Both the position numbers and the translations under genes were made by a program. The notes beneath the pieces were generated by a model. It saw only the letters and a list, made by a program, of their open reading frames with translations, was not told the DNA's origin and made no database searches. From Geothrix terrae (GTDB taxonomy: Bacteria > Acidobacteriota > Holophagae > Holophagales > Holophagaceae), in assembly GCF_022808775.1 (NCBI RefSeq), contig NZ_JAKZLA010000001.1, positions 496,001 through 560,000 on the forward strand: DNA of 64,000 nucleotides, written 5' to 3'. This document shows, one piece after another, positions 54,110-62,583 of this stretch. Within the stretch, counting starts at the first letter, position 1; each line of letters opens with the position of its first letter.

Positions 54110-55777
54110 CTACCGCCGCCTTGCCACCACCGCGGCCGGGCTCTGGCCCACCACCTCCCAGCGCGCCCTTTCCTCCGGGGGGAGCCCCTTCCAGTTGGCG
54201 GCCTTGGCCATGACGAAGACGGGGCGCTCCGGCGCCTCGGCCCTCAGGCGATCGGCCATGCCACCCAGAGCCTCGGGGTTTTCATTGAACCAGCGGGGCG
54301 CCGCCGGACCCAGGTGATCGCGGCCATAGGCCAGCTCGCCGGTGCCCGCCACCACCACCGCCCGGGTGCGGGCGTAGAAGGGGAGGCCCTGGAAATAGTT
54401 GCCGTAGCTGATCCACTGGGCTCCCGGGGGCGCCGAGCGGGCGAGATCGGCCACGGACTTGCCGGGGCCCACGGCCACCTGAGCGGTGACCGTCAGCAGC
54501 CACAAGGCGATCCCCACGGAGACCATGAGGCGCGGCCCGGTGAGGGCCTTGAGATGACGGGCCCAGAGGCCCAGCCCGATGAAGGCCAGGCCGGGAAGCC
54601 CCAACCACCAGGATCCGCTCATGCCAGTGCGGAGGGCCACAGCGGCCAGGAGGAGGAGGGCGCCGAGCCCCATCAGCTCCCAGCCCATGCGACGCAGGGC
54701 CGCGGGAGCTTCATCCTCGCGCTCGAAGGCGCAGGCCAGGGCGGCCAGGGGCACAAGGACGGGCAGGATGTAGGGCGGCAGCTTGGAGCCGGACAGGCTG
54801 AAGAAGAAGAGGGGCCAGACGAATCCCACGAAGGTGGCGCCGACGATCCACCGGGCCAGGGGATCCAGGGCCTGCGGCCCCCTGCCCTTCAGGAAGGTCC
54901 AGGCACGCCTGAGGCCGGCCATTGAGATCGACAGCCAGGGCAGCAGCCCCACCGCGAGGATCCCGATGAAATAGAGCTTGTCCAGCAGCCAGTTGTTCGA
55001 GCCCTGGCGGGCATGTTCATGGGTCAGGAAGCGGGTGAAGTGCTCGTGGATGAAGAAGAAATGCGCGTGGCCGGGATTGGCGCGGTCCACGAACCAGAAC
55101 CAGGGCGACACCAGGACCAGGTAGAGCAGCCATCCCAGGGGATCGAAGGCCGTCCGCAGGATGGCCCTGCGGAGGGCGGCGTCCTTCCAGCCGAAGGGCA
55201 GCGAGAACACCAGGATGCCGCCCACGAGGATCACCTGGGCCAGCCCCTTGGTGAGCATGGCCCCGGCCATGAGCGTGAAGGCCGCCAGCGTCCAGCCCAG
55301 GCCGCCCTTCCCTTCCCGGCGCTGAGCCACCGCCTCGACCAGGGCCGCCAGGGCCGCCACCAGGAAGGCGCTGAACAGAGCATCCAGCGTGAGGAGCTGC
55401 CCCACGAGGAACGCCAGCAGTCCGGTCGCGGCCATGAAGGGCGCCCAGCGGGCGTCCCGCGCGCCGAGGCGCTTGGCCAGCCGCCAGGCCGCCCAGATCA
55501 TGAGCCCCGAGGCCAAGGCCAGGGGGAGCCGGGCGGCGGCGCCGTTCAGTCCGAAGAGCTTCATGCCGAGGGCGGACAGCCAGTACTGCAGCGGCGGCTT
55601 CTCGAAGTAGAGCACCCCGTTGAGGCGGGGTGTCAGCCAGTCGCCCGTGGCCAGCATCTCCCGCGGGATCTCCGCATAGCGCCCCTCGTCCGGCTCCCAC
55701 AGGGGCCGCACCAGCAGGGGCAGCAGGCCCAGGAAGACCCAGAGGGCGAGGAGCGTGTAGCGTTCGCGGCGCGTCAT
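54110..55777 (-). CDS. arnT: ArnT-like lipid A glycosyltransferase
   Basis: A 555-residue GT83 membrane enzyme. PLWEPDEGRYAEIPREMLATGDWLTPRLNGVLYFEKPPLQYW (parts of one continuous loop) is the ArnT signature, with acidic residues that bind polyprenyl-phosphate aminoarabinose. About 12 helices and a periplasmic C-terminal domain follow. In enterobacteria ArnT puts L-Ara4N on lipid A and gives polymyxin resistance. Here it follows an ArnA-type decarboxylase by 17 bases, which supports a pentose-type donor sugar; the actual sugar is not proven. Confidence 0.86.
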   Translation of the reverse strand: MTRRERYTLLALWVFLGLLPLLVRPLWEPDEGRYAEIPREMLATGDWLTPRLNGVLYFEKPPLQYWLSALGMKLFGLNGAAARLPLALASGLMIWAAWRLAKRLGARDARWAPFMAATGLLAFLVGQLLTLDALFSAFLVAALAALVEAVAQRREGKGGLGWTLAAFTLMAGAMLTKGLAQVILVGGILVFSLPFGWKDAALRRAILRTAFDPLGWLLYLVLVSPWFWFVDRANPGHAHFFFIHEHFTRFLTHEHARQGSNNWLLDKLYFIGILAVGLLPWLSISMAGLRRAWTFLKGRGPQALDPLARWIVGATFVGFVWPLFFFSLSGSKLPPYILPVLVPLAALACAFEREDEAPAALRRMGWELMGLGALLLLAAVALRTGMSGSWWLGLPGLAFIGLGLWARHLKALTGPRLMVSVGIALWLLTVTAQVAVGPGKSVADLARSAPPGAQWISYGNYFQGLPFYARTRAVVVAGTGELAYGRDHLGPAAPRWFNENPEALGGMADRLRAEAPERPVFVMAKAANWKGLPPEERARWEVVGQSPAAVVARRR

Positions 55778-55793
55778 GGGCGCGGATCAGGGC

Positions 55794-56846
55794 CTAATTC
55801 TCGGTCTCGACGACCTTCTCGAGGGCCTTGTGCTCTTCCACGAAGAAGTCGATGGCCTTCTTGAGGGAGTCCTTCATGGAGACCTTGGGCTGGAAGCCGA
55901 AGGTCTGCTGCATGCGCTTGATGCTGGGGGTGCGCCGGGCCACGTCCTGGTAGCCCTTGCCGTAGAAGTCGCCGCTGCTGGCCTCGACCATGCGGCCTTC
56001 CGGAATGCCGCGCTCGATGCGGAAGGGGTGGTCCTTCCAGATGGCGATCATCATCTCGGCGATCTCGCGCACGCTGTAGTCGTTGGCGGGGTTGCCGATG
56101 TTGAAAATCTGGCCGTCGGCCTTGCCGCCCTCGTTGCGCAGCACGGCCATGAGGCCGTCCAGGGCGTCAGCCACGTCGATGAAGCAGCGTCGCGCCGTGC
56201 CGCCGTCCACCAGCTGCAGAGGCTCGCCGTTGAACAGGTTCCAGCTGAACTGCGTCACCAGGCGGCTGCTGCCCTCCTTGGCGGTGTTCAGGCTGTCGAG
56301 CTTGGGGCCCATCCAGTTGAAGGGGCGGAAGAGCGTGAATTTCAGGCCCTGCTGGAAGCCGTAGGCCCAGATCACACGGTCGAGCAGCTGCTTGCTGGTG
56401 CTGTAGATCCAGCGGTTCATGGGGATGGGGCCCGTCACCAGGGGCGACTCGTGCTCGTCGAACTCCGCGTCCGGGCACATGCCGTAGACCTCGGAGGTGC
56501 TGGGGAACACCACGCGCTTCTTGTACTTCACGCACTGGCGGACCACCCGGAGGTTCTCCTCGAAGTCCAGCTCGAAGACGCGCAGGGGGTCGGTCACGTA
56601 GACCTTGGGCGTGGCGATGGCCACCAGGGGCAGCACCACGTCGCACTTCTTGATGTGGTACTCGATCCACTCCTTGGAGATCGTGACGTCGCCCTCCACG
56701 AAGTGGAAGCGAGGATTGGCGAGGTGGTCGGACACCTTGTGCGTGCCCAGGTCCAGACCGTACACCTCCCAGTCCGTGTCCTGCATGATGCGGTCCACCA
56801 GATGGGATCCGATGAATCCATTGACACCGAGGATGAGGACCTTCAC
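55794..56846 (-). CDS. ArnA C-domain-type UDP-glucuronate decarboxylase
   Basis: A 350-residue short-chain dehydrogenase fold enzyme that aligns along its whole length with the dehydrogenase half of ArnA: VLILGVNGFIGSHL, VEGDVTISKEWIEYHIKKCD, VVFPSTSEVYGMC (catalytic Ser/Thr), WIYSTSKQLLDRVIWAYG (Tyr-x3-Lys) and TLFRPFNWMGPKLD. It oxidatively decarboxylates UDP-glucuronate to UDP-4-keto-pentose. The formyltransferase half of ArnA is absent, and arnB and arnC are not in the window. In the same direction as arnT, probably one operon. Confidence 0.9.
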   Translation of the reverse strand: MKVLILGVNGFIGSHLVDRIMQDTDWEVYGLDLGTHKVSDHLANPRFHFVEGDVTISKEWIEYHIKKCDVVLPLVAIATPKVYVTDPLRVFELDFEENLRVVRQCVKYKKRVVFPSTSEVYGMCPDAEFDEHESPLVTGPIPMNRWIYSTSKQLLDRVIWAYGFQQGLKFTLFRPFNWMGPKLDSLNTAKEGSSRLVTQFSWNLFNGEPLQLVDGGTARRCFIDVADALDGLMAVLRNEGGKADGQIFNIGNPANDYSVREIAEMMIAIWKDHPFRIERGIPEGRMVEASSGDFYGKGYQDVARRTPSIKRMQQTFGFQPKVSMKDSLKKAIDFFVEEHKALEKVVETEN

Positions 56847-56906
56847 GGGAGCTCCTTGCGCAAACGTTTCAGTCTAGCCGCTTGCCCGGATCGGCGCAGC
56901 AGGCGC

Positions 56907-57809
56907 CTATTTCAGCCAGCCCCTCCGGCGGAACCAGGCCCAGATGGCCAAGGCGGTGAGGAGCATGGCGCCGATGACCAGGGGGTAGCCGAAGCGGTGT
57001 TCCAATTCGGGCATCCGCCGGAAGTTCATGCCATAGACCCCCGCGATGAACGTGAGGGGCAGGAAAAAGGCGCTGAAGACCGTGAGCACCCGCATGACCT
57101 CGTTCGTCCGCTGGCTGGCCAGGCTGATCTCCAGGTTCATGAGGTGGGTGGCGCTCTCCAGCAGCTCGTCGGCCCAGGTGTGCAGGCGGTCGGCCTCCTC
57201 CACCACGTCCGCCAGCAGGCCCTGGTCGTCCCGGGCCTGCTCCTTGAGCGGGCCCAGGGCCGTCGTGATGCGCCCGAGGGTCCGCTTGATGACCGCGCAG
57301 CGGCGCTTGAGCCCGTAGACCTGCCGGACGCCCTGGTGGGGGATCTTGCGGTTGAAGAGGGCGGCCTCGATCTGGTCGAGCTTCTCCTCGCTCTCGCGCA
57401 GGGGCTCGTCGAAGGAGGCCACGGCCTTGGCGCAGAGGGCCAGCACCAGCTGTTCCGGGCGGAGGGGCTGCCCTGCGGCCGCGCGCTCGGCTGCCTGGGC
57501 GAAGAAGGGCTGCTCCCGGCGGTGGACGGTGATGACCGCACCCTCCATCATCAGCACCACCAGGCGGCGGGTCATGGCCTGGATGGTATCCCCTCGCTTG
57601 GCCACTTCGTCGTAGGCCCGCAGGATGAGCAACTGCTGCCCAGGTAGCCGCTCGAATTTGGGCAGGTGGGGCTGGTTGAGCAGGTCCCGCACCGCCGCGG
57701 GGTGGAGCCCGTACTGGCCGGCCACCTCGGCCATTTCGGCGGCCGTGGGGTCCACCAGATCCACCCAGGTGAAGGTCGAGCCTTCCGGAAGCGGCAGGTT
57801 CCTCAGCAT
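56907..57809 (-). CDS. corA: CorA-family magnesium/divalent cation transporter
   Basis: A 300-residue ion channel: cytoplasmic alpha/beta funnel (FTWVDLVDPTAAEMAEVAGQYGLHP), long stalk helices, then two C-terminal membrane helices with the selectivity motif GMN (IAGVYGMNFRRMPE). The positively charged C-terminus (WFRRRGWLK) fits the basic sphincter. The ATG overlaps the MDR gene stop (TGATG), and no separate ribosome site is present, so translation is coupled. Confidence 0.93.
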   Translation of the reverse strand: MLRNLPLPEGSTFTWVDLVDPTAAEMAEVAGQYGLHPAAVRDLLNQPHLPKFERLPGQQLLILRAYDEVAKRGDTIQAMTRRLVVLMMEGAVITVHRREQPFFAQAAERAAAGQPLRPEQLVLALCAKAVASFDEPLRESEEKLDQIEAALFNRKIPHQGVRQVYGLKRRCAVIKRTLGRITTALGPLKEQARDDQGLLADVVEEADRLHTWADELLESATHLMNLEISLASQRTNEVMRVLTVFSAFFLPLTFIAGVYGMNFRRMPELEHRFGYPLVIGAMLLTALAIWAWFRRRGWLK

Positions 57810-58873
57810 CAGGGCACCCGGCACACCACCTTGCCGAAGCCCTGGCCGGCCTCGAGGTGGCGCTGGGCCTCGGGGTACTCCGCCAGGTCGAAGATGCGGT
57901 CGATGACGGGCCGGAAGGGCGGATTGGTGGGGTTCTTCTTCAGCAGGGACAGCAGGGTCCACAGGTGCTCGCGCCGGCCCATGTACGAGCCGCGGATCTG
58001 GATCTGCTTGGCGAAGAGGGCCCGCAGGTCGAAGGAGGTCTCGCGCCCCGTGGTGGCCCCGCAGGTGACGATGCGGCCCCCGCGCGCGCAGACGCTGAGG
58101 CTGGTGGCCCACGTGGCGGCCCCGGTGTGCTCGAACACCACGTCCACTCCGCGCTTGCCGGTCAGGTCGCGCACCTTGGAAGCCAAGGCCTTGAGGTCGC
58201 CCCGGACGAGGACATGCTCGGCGCCCAGGTCCCAGCACTTCATGGCCTTGGCCTCGCTGCCCACCACGGCGATGGCGGTGCCTCCCAGGGCCTTCACCAG
58301 CTGGATGGCCGCGCTGCCCACCCCGCTGCCCCCGCCCCACACGAGGGCGGTCTCGCCGGGCCGGAAATCGACTTTGTGGACAAGCATCTCCCAGGCCGTG
58401 AGGAAGACCAGGGGAAAGGCCGCGGCCTGGTCGAAGTCCCAGTTCGGTGGGATGGGCAGCAGGTTGGCGGCGGGCACCAGCACGTGGGTGGCCGCCGTGC
58501 CGTCGCAGACATGCCCCAGCACGCCGTAGGAAGGGCAGAGCATGTCGTCACCCCGCAGGCAGGCGGGGCACACGCCGCAGCTCAGGCCCGGCGCGATCAT
58601 GGCGCTGCCGCCCACCTCCACGCCCGGAGGCAGGACCGTCCCGTCGCCCGCGGCCGCCACCACACCCGCACCATCGCAACCCGGGGTGAGGGGAAGCGGC
58701 AGGGGAAACCCCGGCAGGCCGAACGTGGTCCATAGATCCAGGTGGTTGAGCGCCATGGCCTTCAATTCCAGGCGGACCCAACCCGGTCTCGGCTCCGTGG
58801 GGGCGAAGGCTTCACGGACGGGCGAGCCCGCGGGGCCGTGCTGGAGGATGCGGAAACGGAACGGATCGGCCAT
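57809..58873 (-). CDS. Zinc-binding MDR alcohol dehydrogenase/quinone reductase-like protein
   Basis: A 354-residue medium-chain dehydrogenase. HLDLWTTFGLPG and PGCDGAGVV lead the catalytic domain, the structural zinc lobe has four cysteines (SCGVCPACLRGDDMLC), and the NAD(P) site is VWGGGSGVGSAAIQLVKALG. The spacing fits the 'zinc-binding alcohol dehydrogenase' subfamily. Substrate unknown. It lies between gpsA and corA in one minus-strand run (10-bp gap to gpsA). Confidence 0.88.
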   Translation of the reverse strand: MADPFRFRILQHGPAGSPVREAFAPTEPRPGWVRLELKAMALNHLDLWTTFGLPGFPLPLPLTPGCDGAGVVAAAGDGTVLPPGVEVGGSAMIAPGLSCGVCPACLRGDDMLCPSYGVLGHVCDGTAATHVLVPAANLLPIPPNWDFDQAAAFPLVFLTAWEMLVHKVDFRPGETALVWGGGSGVGSAAIQLVKALGGTAIAVVGSEAKAMKCWDLGAEHVLVRGDLKALASKVRDLTGKRGVDVVFEHTGAATWATSLSVCARGGRIVTCGATTGRETSFDLRALFAKQIQIRGSYMGRREHLWTLLSLLKKNPTNPPFRPVIDRIFDLAEYPEAQRHLEAGQGFGKVVCRVP

Positions 58874-58883
58874 GGGAGGCCTC

Positions 58884-59882
58884 CTATTCGGACTTCAACG
58901 ACCTCGTCATCAACCGCCGCACGGCCTCCTCGGGGCGCTCGCCGTTGAGGAGGCGGTGGACTTCGGCGGCGATGGGCAGGTCCAGACCGTGTTCCTTGGC
59001 CAGGGCCAGGGCCGCGTCCGTGGTGAACATGCCCTCGATGATCTGGCCGCCGAGCGCGTCCCGGGCCGCCTCCACGCTGTTGCCCTTCCCCACCAGCTCG
59101 CCGAAGGTGCGGTTGCGGCTCTGGGGTCCCGTGGCCGTGAGCAGCAGGTCGCCCATGCCCGCCAGGCCCATCACCGTGGACGGCTGGCCGCCCAGCACCT
59201 CCACCAGGCGGGCCATCTCGGCCAGGCCGCGGGTGATGAGGGCCGCCCGGGCGTTGTAGCCCAGTTTCAGGCCGTCCACCAGGCCTGCCGCGATGGCGAG
59301 GACGTTCTTGAGGGCGCCGCAGAGCTCCGTGCCGACCACGTCCCGGCTGAGGTAGATGCGCAGTCTCTCGGAAGAGAGCTGCGCCTGGAGCGCCATGGCC
59401 CGCGCATCGCTCACGGTGGGCGGCAGGGCCATCACGATGGCCGAGGGCACCCCCCGGCTGACCTCGTCGGCGAAGGTGGGCCCGGAGAGGACGCCCACGG
59501 GCACGTCCAGCACCCCCGTCAGCGCCTGGGACAGGGTCTGGTGGGTGCTCTGGAGGATGCCCTTGCTGACGTGGATGACGAGCTCGGCCGCCTGCGGTGC
59601 CTTCGGACGCAGCATCCTCCAGGCATCCGGCGTCACCTGCGTCGGCATGGCCGAGATCCACAGCGGGGCGCGGAAGGCTTCGGTCGGATCGTCCGACGTC
59701 TGCAGGTTCTCGGGGAATGCCACGTCCTTCAGGCGGAGGTGCCTGCGCGTGGCGGCCATCTGGGCCATTTCGTCGGGGAAGTTGCCCCAGAGCGCCACCT
59801 TCGCGCCCGCCCGGGCCCAGGTGATGGCCAGGGCCGTGCCCCAGGCGCCGGAGCCGAAGACGCCGATGTCAGCCCTGGACAT
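58884..59882 (-). CDS. gpsA: Glycerol-3-phosphate dehydrogenase (NAD(P)+)
   Basis: Reduces dihydroxyacetone phosphate to sn-glycerol-3-phosphate for phospholipid synthesis. The 332 residues begin with IGVFGSGAWGTALAITWA (Rossmann) and contain HVSKGI, VLSGPTFADEVSRG, the active-site Lys region LCGALKNVLAIAAGLVDGL and NARAALITRGLAEM. The second ATG (59882) is chosen because GGAGG is 6 bases before it; an ATG two codons upstream sits on the ribosome site. Overlaps plsY by 14 bases, so the pair feeds acyl-glycerol-phosphate synthesis. Confidence 0.95.
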   Translation of the reverse strand: MSRADIGVFGSGAWGTALAITWARAGAKVALWGNFPDEMAQMAATRRHLRLKDVAFPENLQTSDDPTEAFRAPLWISAMPTQVTPDAWRMLRPKAPQAAELVIHVSKGILQSTHQTLSQALTGVLDVPVGVLSGPTFADEVSRGVPSAIVMALPPTVSDARAMALQAQLSSERLRIYLSRDVVGTELCGALKNVLAIAAGLVDGLKLGYNARAALITRGLAEMARLVEVLGGQPSTVMGLAGMGDLLLTATGPQSRNRTFGELVGKGNSVEAARDALGGQIIEGMFTTDAALALAKEHGLDLPIAAEVHRLLNGERPEEAVRRLMTRSLKSE

Positions 59883-60534
59883 GGACATCCTCCTTCTTCG
59901 CGCCCCACAGCTTGGATTCCGTTCCCGCCTGCAGGCGCAGGATGTTCTCGCGGTGCTTCCAGATCACCAGGACGGCCAGGGCGGCCCAGGGAAGAACCGG
60001 CGCCGGCCCCTGGCCGAGCAGCTCCGCCACGGGGCGGTGCGCGCCCCGGGTCAGGAAGAGCTGCACGGGCACCATGGCCGCGGCCAGGATGCTGCCCAGG
60101 CTCACATGGCGGGTGAGCCACAGGGCGAAGATGAAGATGCCCAGTGGCAGGAGGACCATGGCGGCATCCGCGGCCAGGATCACGCCCAAGGCGGTGGCCA
60201 CCCCCTTCCCGCCCTGGAATTTCAGCCAGGGGGTGAACACGTGCCCCAGCACGGCGGCCAGGGCCATGAGGGCCAGAAGGTCGACGCCCACACCCGCCTT
60301 CCTCGCCAGGAACACGGGCAGGAAGCCCTTGGCGATGTCGAGCAGCAGCGTGACGACGCCCAGGACCTTGCCACCCACCCGACTCACGTTGGTCGCGCCG
60401 ATGTTGCCGCTGCCATGGGCGCGCACATCCCCCTTCCCGGCCAGCTTCACCAGCAGGAGGCCGAAGGGGATGCTGCCGCACAGGAAGGCGGCAAGGCACC
60501 AGAGGATCGGGGAAGGCACGAGTGGCGATGGCAT
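59869..60534 (-). CDS. plsY: Acyl-phosphate:glycerol-3-phosphate acyltransferase
   Basis: First acylation of glycerol-3-phosphate with acyl-phosphate as donor. A 221-residue integral membrane enzyme with the three family motifs: CGSIPFGLLLVKLAGKGDVRAHGSGNIGATNV (read in parts; SGNIGATN is the hallmark), FQGGKGVATALG and the late KHRENILRL. Five hydrophobic helices. Directly upstream of gpsA, whose product is its acceptor substrate. plsX is not in the window. Confidence 0.95.
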   Translation of the reverse strand: MPSPLVPSPILWCLAAFLCGSIPFGLLLVKLAGKGDVRAHGSGNIGATNVSRVGGKVLGVVTLLLDIAKGFLPVFLARKAGVGVDLLALMALAAVLGHVFTPWLKFQGGKGVATALGVILAADAAMVLLPLGIFIFALWLTRHVSLGSILAAAMVPVQLFLTRGAHRPVAELLGQGPAPVLPWAALAVLVIWKHRENILRLQAGTESKLWGAKKEDVHVQG

Positions 60535-60546
60535 GGACGCAGTGTA

Positions 60547-61773
60547 TCAGCCGATCCGCGAGACCCGCCTTAGCAGGTCCAAAGCCCAGGCCATGCCCCG
60601 GAGCTGCACGTCCACCCGGTCACCGGGGATGGTCAGGGCTTTCGAGACCGTTCCCTCTGGTCCGGCCAGGGCGATGAACAGGGCCCCCACGGGCGCGCCC
60701 CCTTCGGCACTCGGGCCGGCATTGCCGGTGATCCCCAGGCCCCAGGCGGCGCCCAGCCGGGCCCGGACCTTCTCGGCCAGCTCGCGGCTGGTGGCTTCGG
60801 ACACGGTGCCATCCTGGGCCAGTTGGGCCGCATCCAGCCCCAGCAGGGCCACCTTGGCTTTCGCTGAATAGACCGTGGCGCCCCCCAGGAACACCTCGCT
60901 GGCTCCGGGAATCGCCGTAAGGCGGGACGCCAGCAGGCCACCCGTCACGCTCTCGGCCACGGCCAGCGTCTCTCCCCGGGCCTTCAGGCCCGCCAACACC
61001 GCATCTTCGAGGTTGCCCTCCCCCACGCCCACCAGGTCCTCGCCCAGCACGGGCTGGAAGTCGGCCCGGGCGGCCTCCAGGGCTGCGGGATCGGAGCCGC
61101 GGGCCAGCAGCTCTACCTGGGTGAGGCTGGCGAGGATGGTCCAGTCCAGGTGGCTGTGCCGCTCCCGGACCGCGCGGATCCGCTCGTCCAGGGCGCTCTC
61201 GGGCACGCCCGCCACCACCATGCGCAGCGTATGCGTGGGAGTCCCCGCAAGGGCACGCAGGCGGGGCTCCACCTGGTCCTCCCACATGCGCTTCATCTCC
61301 CGGGGCACCCCCGGCATCATCACGATGCGCACGCCGGGATGCCCTTTCGGGTTCTCCCACCACACCCCGGGAGCGGTTCCCACAGGATTGCGCAGCGCCT
61401 CCGCCCCTTCCGGCAGCAGGGCCTGCTTGAAGTTGGAGGCCGGAGGCACCCGCTTGCGGGCGGCATAGAAAGCCAGCATGTCCTCGCGGCTCTGCGCGTC
61501 CTCGCGCAGTTCCGCGCCCAGGACTTCCGCGAAGCACTCCTTGGTGAAGTCGTCGAAGGTGGGCCCCAGCCCGCCGGTGGTGAGGATGAGATCGGAGCGC
61601 GTCAGGGCCTCGCGGAAGAGAGCCGCCAAGTCCTCATGGCTGTCCCCCACGGCGGTCTTGCGGTGGAAGGCCAGACCCAGGGAGGCCAGGCGTTCCCCCA
61701 GCCACACGGAATTCGTATCCAGGCGGCGCGTGGTGAGCAGCTCGGTGCCGATGGCGATGCATTCGATGCGCAT
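60547..61773 (-). CDS. cinA: CinA-family protein (nicotinamide mononucleotide deamidase / ADP-ribose pyrophosphatase)
   Basis: A 408-residue two-domain protein. The N-terminal MoCF/COG1058 domain has AIGTELLTTRRLDTN and TTGGLGPTFDDFTKE; the C-terminal CinA/PncC domain has TLAVAESVTGGLLASRLTAIPGAS and ITGNAGPSAEGG. In other bacteria the C-domain deamidates NMN in pyridine nucleotide recycling and the N-domain hydrolyses ADP-ribose. The start is set at MRIECIAIG (61773); an ATG five codons upstream is also possible. A small membrane protein gene precedes it. Confidence 0.93.
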   Translation of the reverse strand: MRIECIAIGTELLTTRRLDTNSVWLGERLASLGLAFHRKTAVGDSHEDLAALFREALTRSDLILTTGGLGPTFDDFTKECFAEVLGAELREDAQSREDMLAFYAARKRVPPASNFKQALLPEGAEALRNPVGTAPGVWWENPKGHPGVRIVMMPGVPREMKRMWEDQVEPRLRALAGTPTHTLRMVVAGVPESALDERIRAVRERHSHLDWTILASLTQVELLARGSDPAALEAARADFQPVLGEDLVGVGEGNLEDAVLAGLKARGETLAVAESVTGGLLASRLTAIPGASEVFLGGATVYSAKAKVALLGLDAAQLAQDGTVSEATSRELAEKVRARLGAAWGLGITGNAGPSAEGGAPVGALFIALAGPEGTVSKALTIPGDRVDVQLRGMAWALDLLRRVSRIG

Positions 61774-61814
61774 GCCTGATGGAACCATGGCCGCGGCGAA
61801 AGCTCAAAGGCCGG

Positions 61815-61979
61815 TCAGGATTCCAGCCACCGCTGCGCAGCCCAGCGCCCCGCCCAGATGCCGGCGCCCGTGCCCACCATGCTGAGCACCACCGCGGTCG
61901 CGATCCCGACGAGGTCGCCCAGGTACCAGCCGACGAGGCTGCCCAGGGTGGCGCCGACGAACCCCATGAGCTTTTCCAC
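61815..61979 (-). CDS. Small glycine-rich membrane protein
   Basis: A 54-residue protein missed by length filters. GTG start at 61979 with GGAGG 7 bases before it. MEKLMGFVGATLGSLVGWYLGD, then ATAVVLSMVGTGAGIWAGRW and AQRWLES: two short Gly-spaced hydrophobic helices, typical of glycine-zipper small membrane proteins. It ends 41 bases before cinA in the same direction. No specific role can be given. Confidence 0.72.
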   Translation of the reverse strand: MEKLMGFVGATLGSLVGWYLGDLVGIATAVVLSMVGTGAGIWAGRWAAQRWLES

Positions 61980-62029
61980 GAAGAGGCCTCCAGGGAACTT
62001 AGGATGAAGGAACTGAGCGAGGTGTTCCC

Positions 62030-62314
62030 ATGATCATCCCGGATCTCGACGACCTGGTGCTGGAATCCGACGAGGAGTCCGGCATCCAGGAGCTGGGCCG
62101 CCGGTTTCTGGCCCGCGGTCCCTGGACCACCGTGGCCTTCCTCGTGAAGACGAAGGCCGATCCCGAAGGCGACTGGGAGGGCCCTTCCCTCTGGCTGCAC
62201 CGGTATCAGAAGGTGGCCCAGGGATGGAAGCTGGTGAGCCGCTTCCGCACCACGGAGCCCGCCCAGCTGGAGAAGCTGGCAGACGCCCTGGATGGCTGGA
62301 AGGGTTACTTTTAG
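62030..62314 (+). CDS. Small conserved hypothetical protein
   Basis: A 94-residue soluble protein that I do not recognise: acidic start (IIPDLDDLVLESDEESGIQELG), then VAFLVKTKADPEGDWEGPSLWLHRYQKVAQGWKLVSRF (read in parts), a beta-rich half with several Trp, and a short helix near the end. GAGG lies 8 bases before the ATG. Its TAG stop is formed by the first bases of the 62313-62583 repeat element. Confidence 0.68.
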   Translation: MIIPDLDDLVLESDEESGIQELGRRFLARGPWTTVAFLVKTKADPEGDWEGPSLWLHRYQKVAQGWKLVSRFRTTEPAQLEKLADALDGWKGYF

Positions 62315-62583
62315 AGTGCCTAACAACACCCCCACGGGGCCGGGCGAGGGCCGCCGGGCGAGCGAGGGAGGAAGGCGAGGAGACGCGTAGCGGGTACTAC
62401 GTGCGACGAGCGTGACGCGGCATCGCGACGCCCGCCGGCCCTCGCCCGACGGGAGAAAGCCAGGCAGGCGCCCCGCGGCGTCATGGCCCTTGAACGATGA
62501 ACCACATCGCCCTGCGGGCCCTTCCTTGCGGTGCATCTCGTCTGGCTTTCTCGCGGCCCCGTCGGGGTTCTGTTAGGCACTCT
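62313..62583. repeat. Inverted-repeat element (271 bp), copy 2 (MITE/REP-like)
   Basis: The terminal arms, about 30 bases each, begin AGAGTGCCTAACA on both sides (right side in reverse complement) and continue through ACCCC and CGGGGCCG. Inside are an inverted copy of the 35.8 kb element's core (CTGGCTTTCTCCC-gtc-GGGCGAGGGCCG), a CGTAG-CGGGTA-CTACG hairpin and no gene. It fills the 258-base gap between convergent genes and supplies the stop codons of both (TAG at 62312-62314, TAA at 62573-62575). Confidence 0.72.

Noticed and set aside
62313-62583. attC site, because it starts GCCTAAC and ends GTTAGGC
   Set aside because: Pairing continues outside the 7-mers (AGAGT) and the interior lacks attC box spacing; it shares its core with another non-integron repeat, so a MITE/REP-like element is the better reading.
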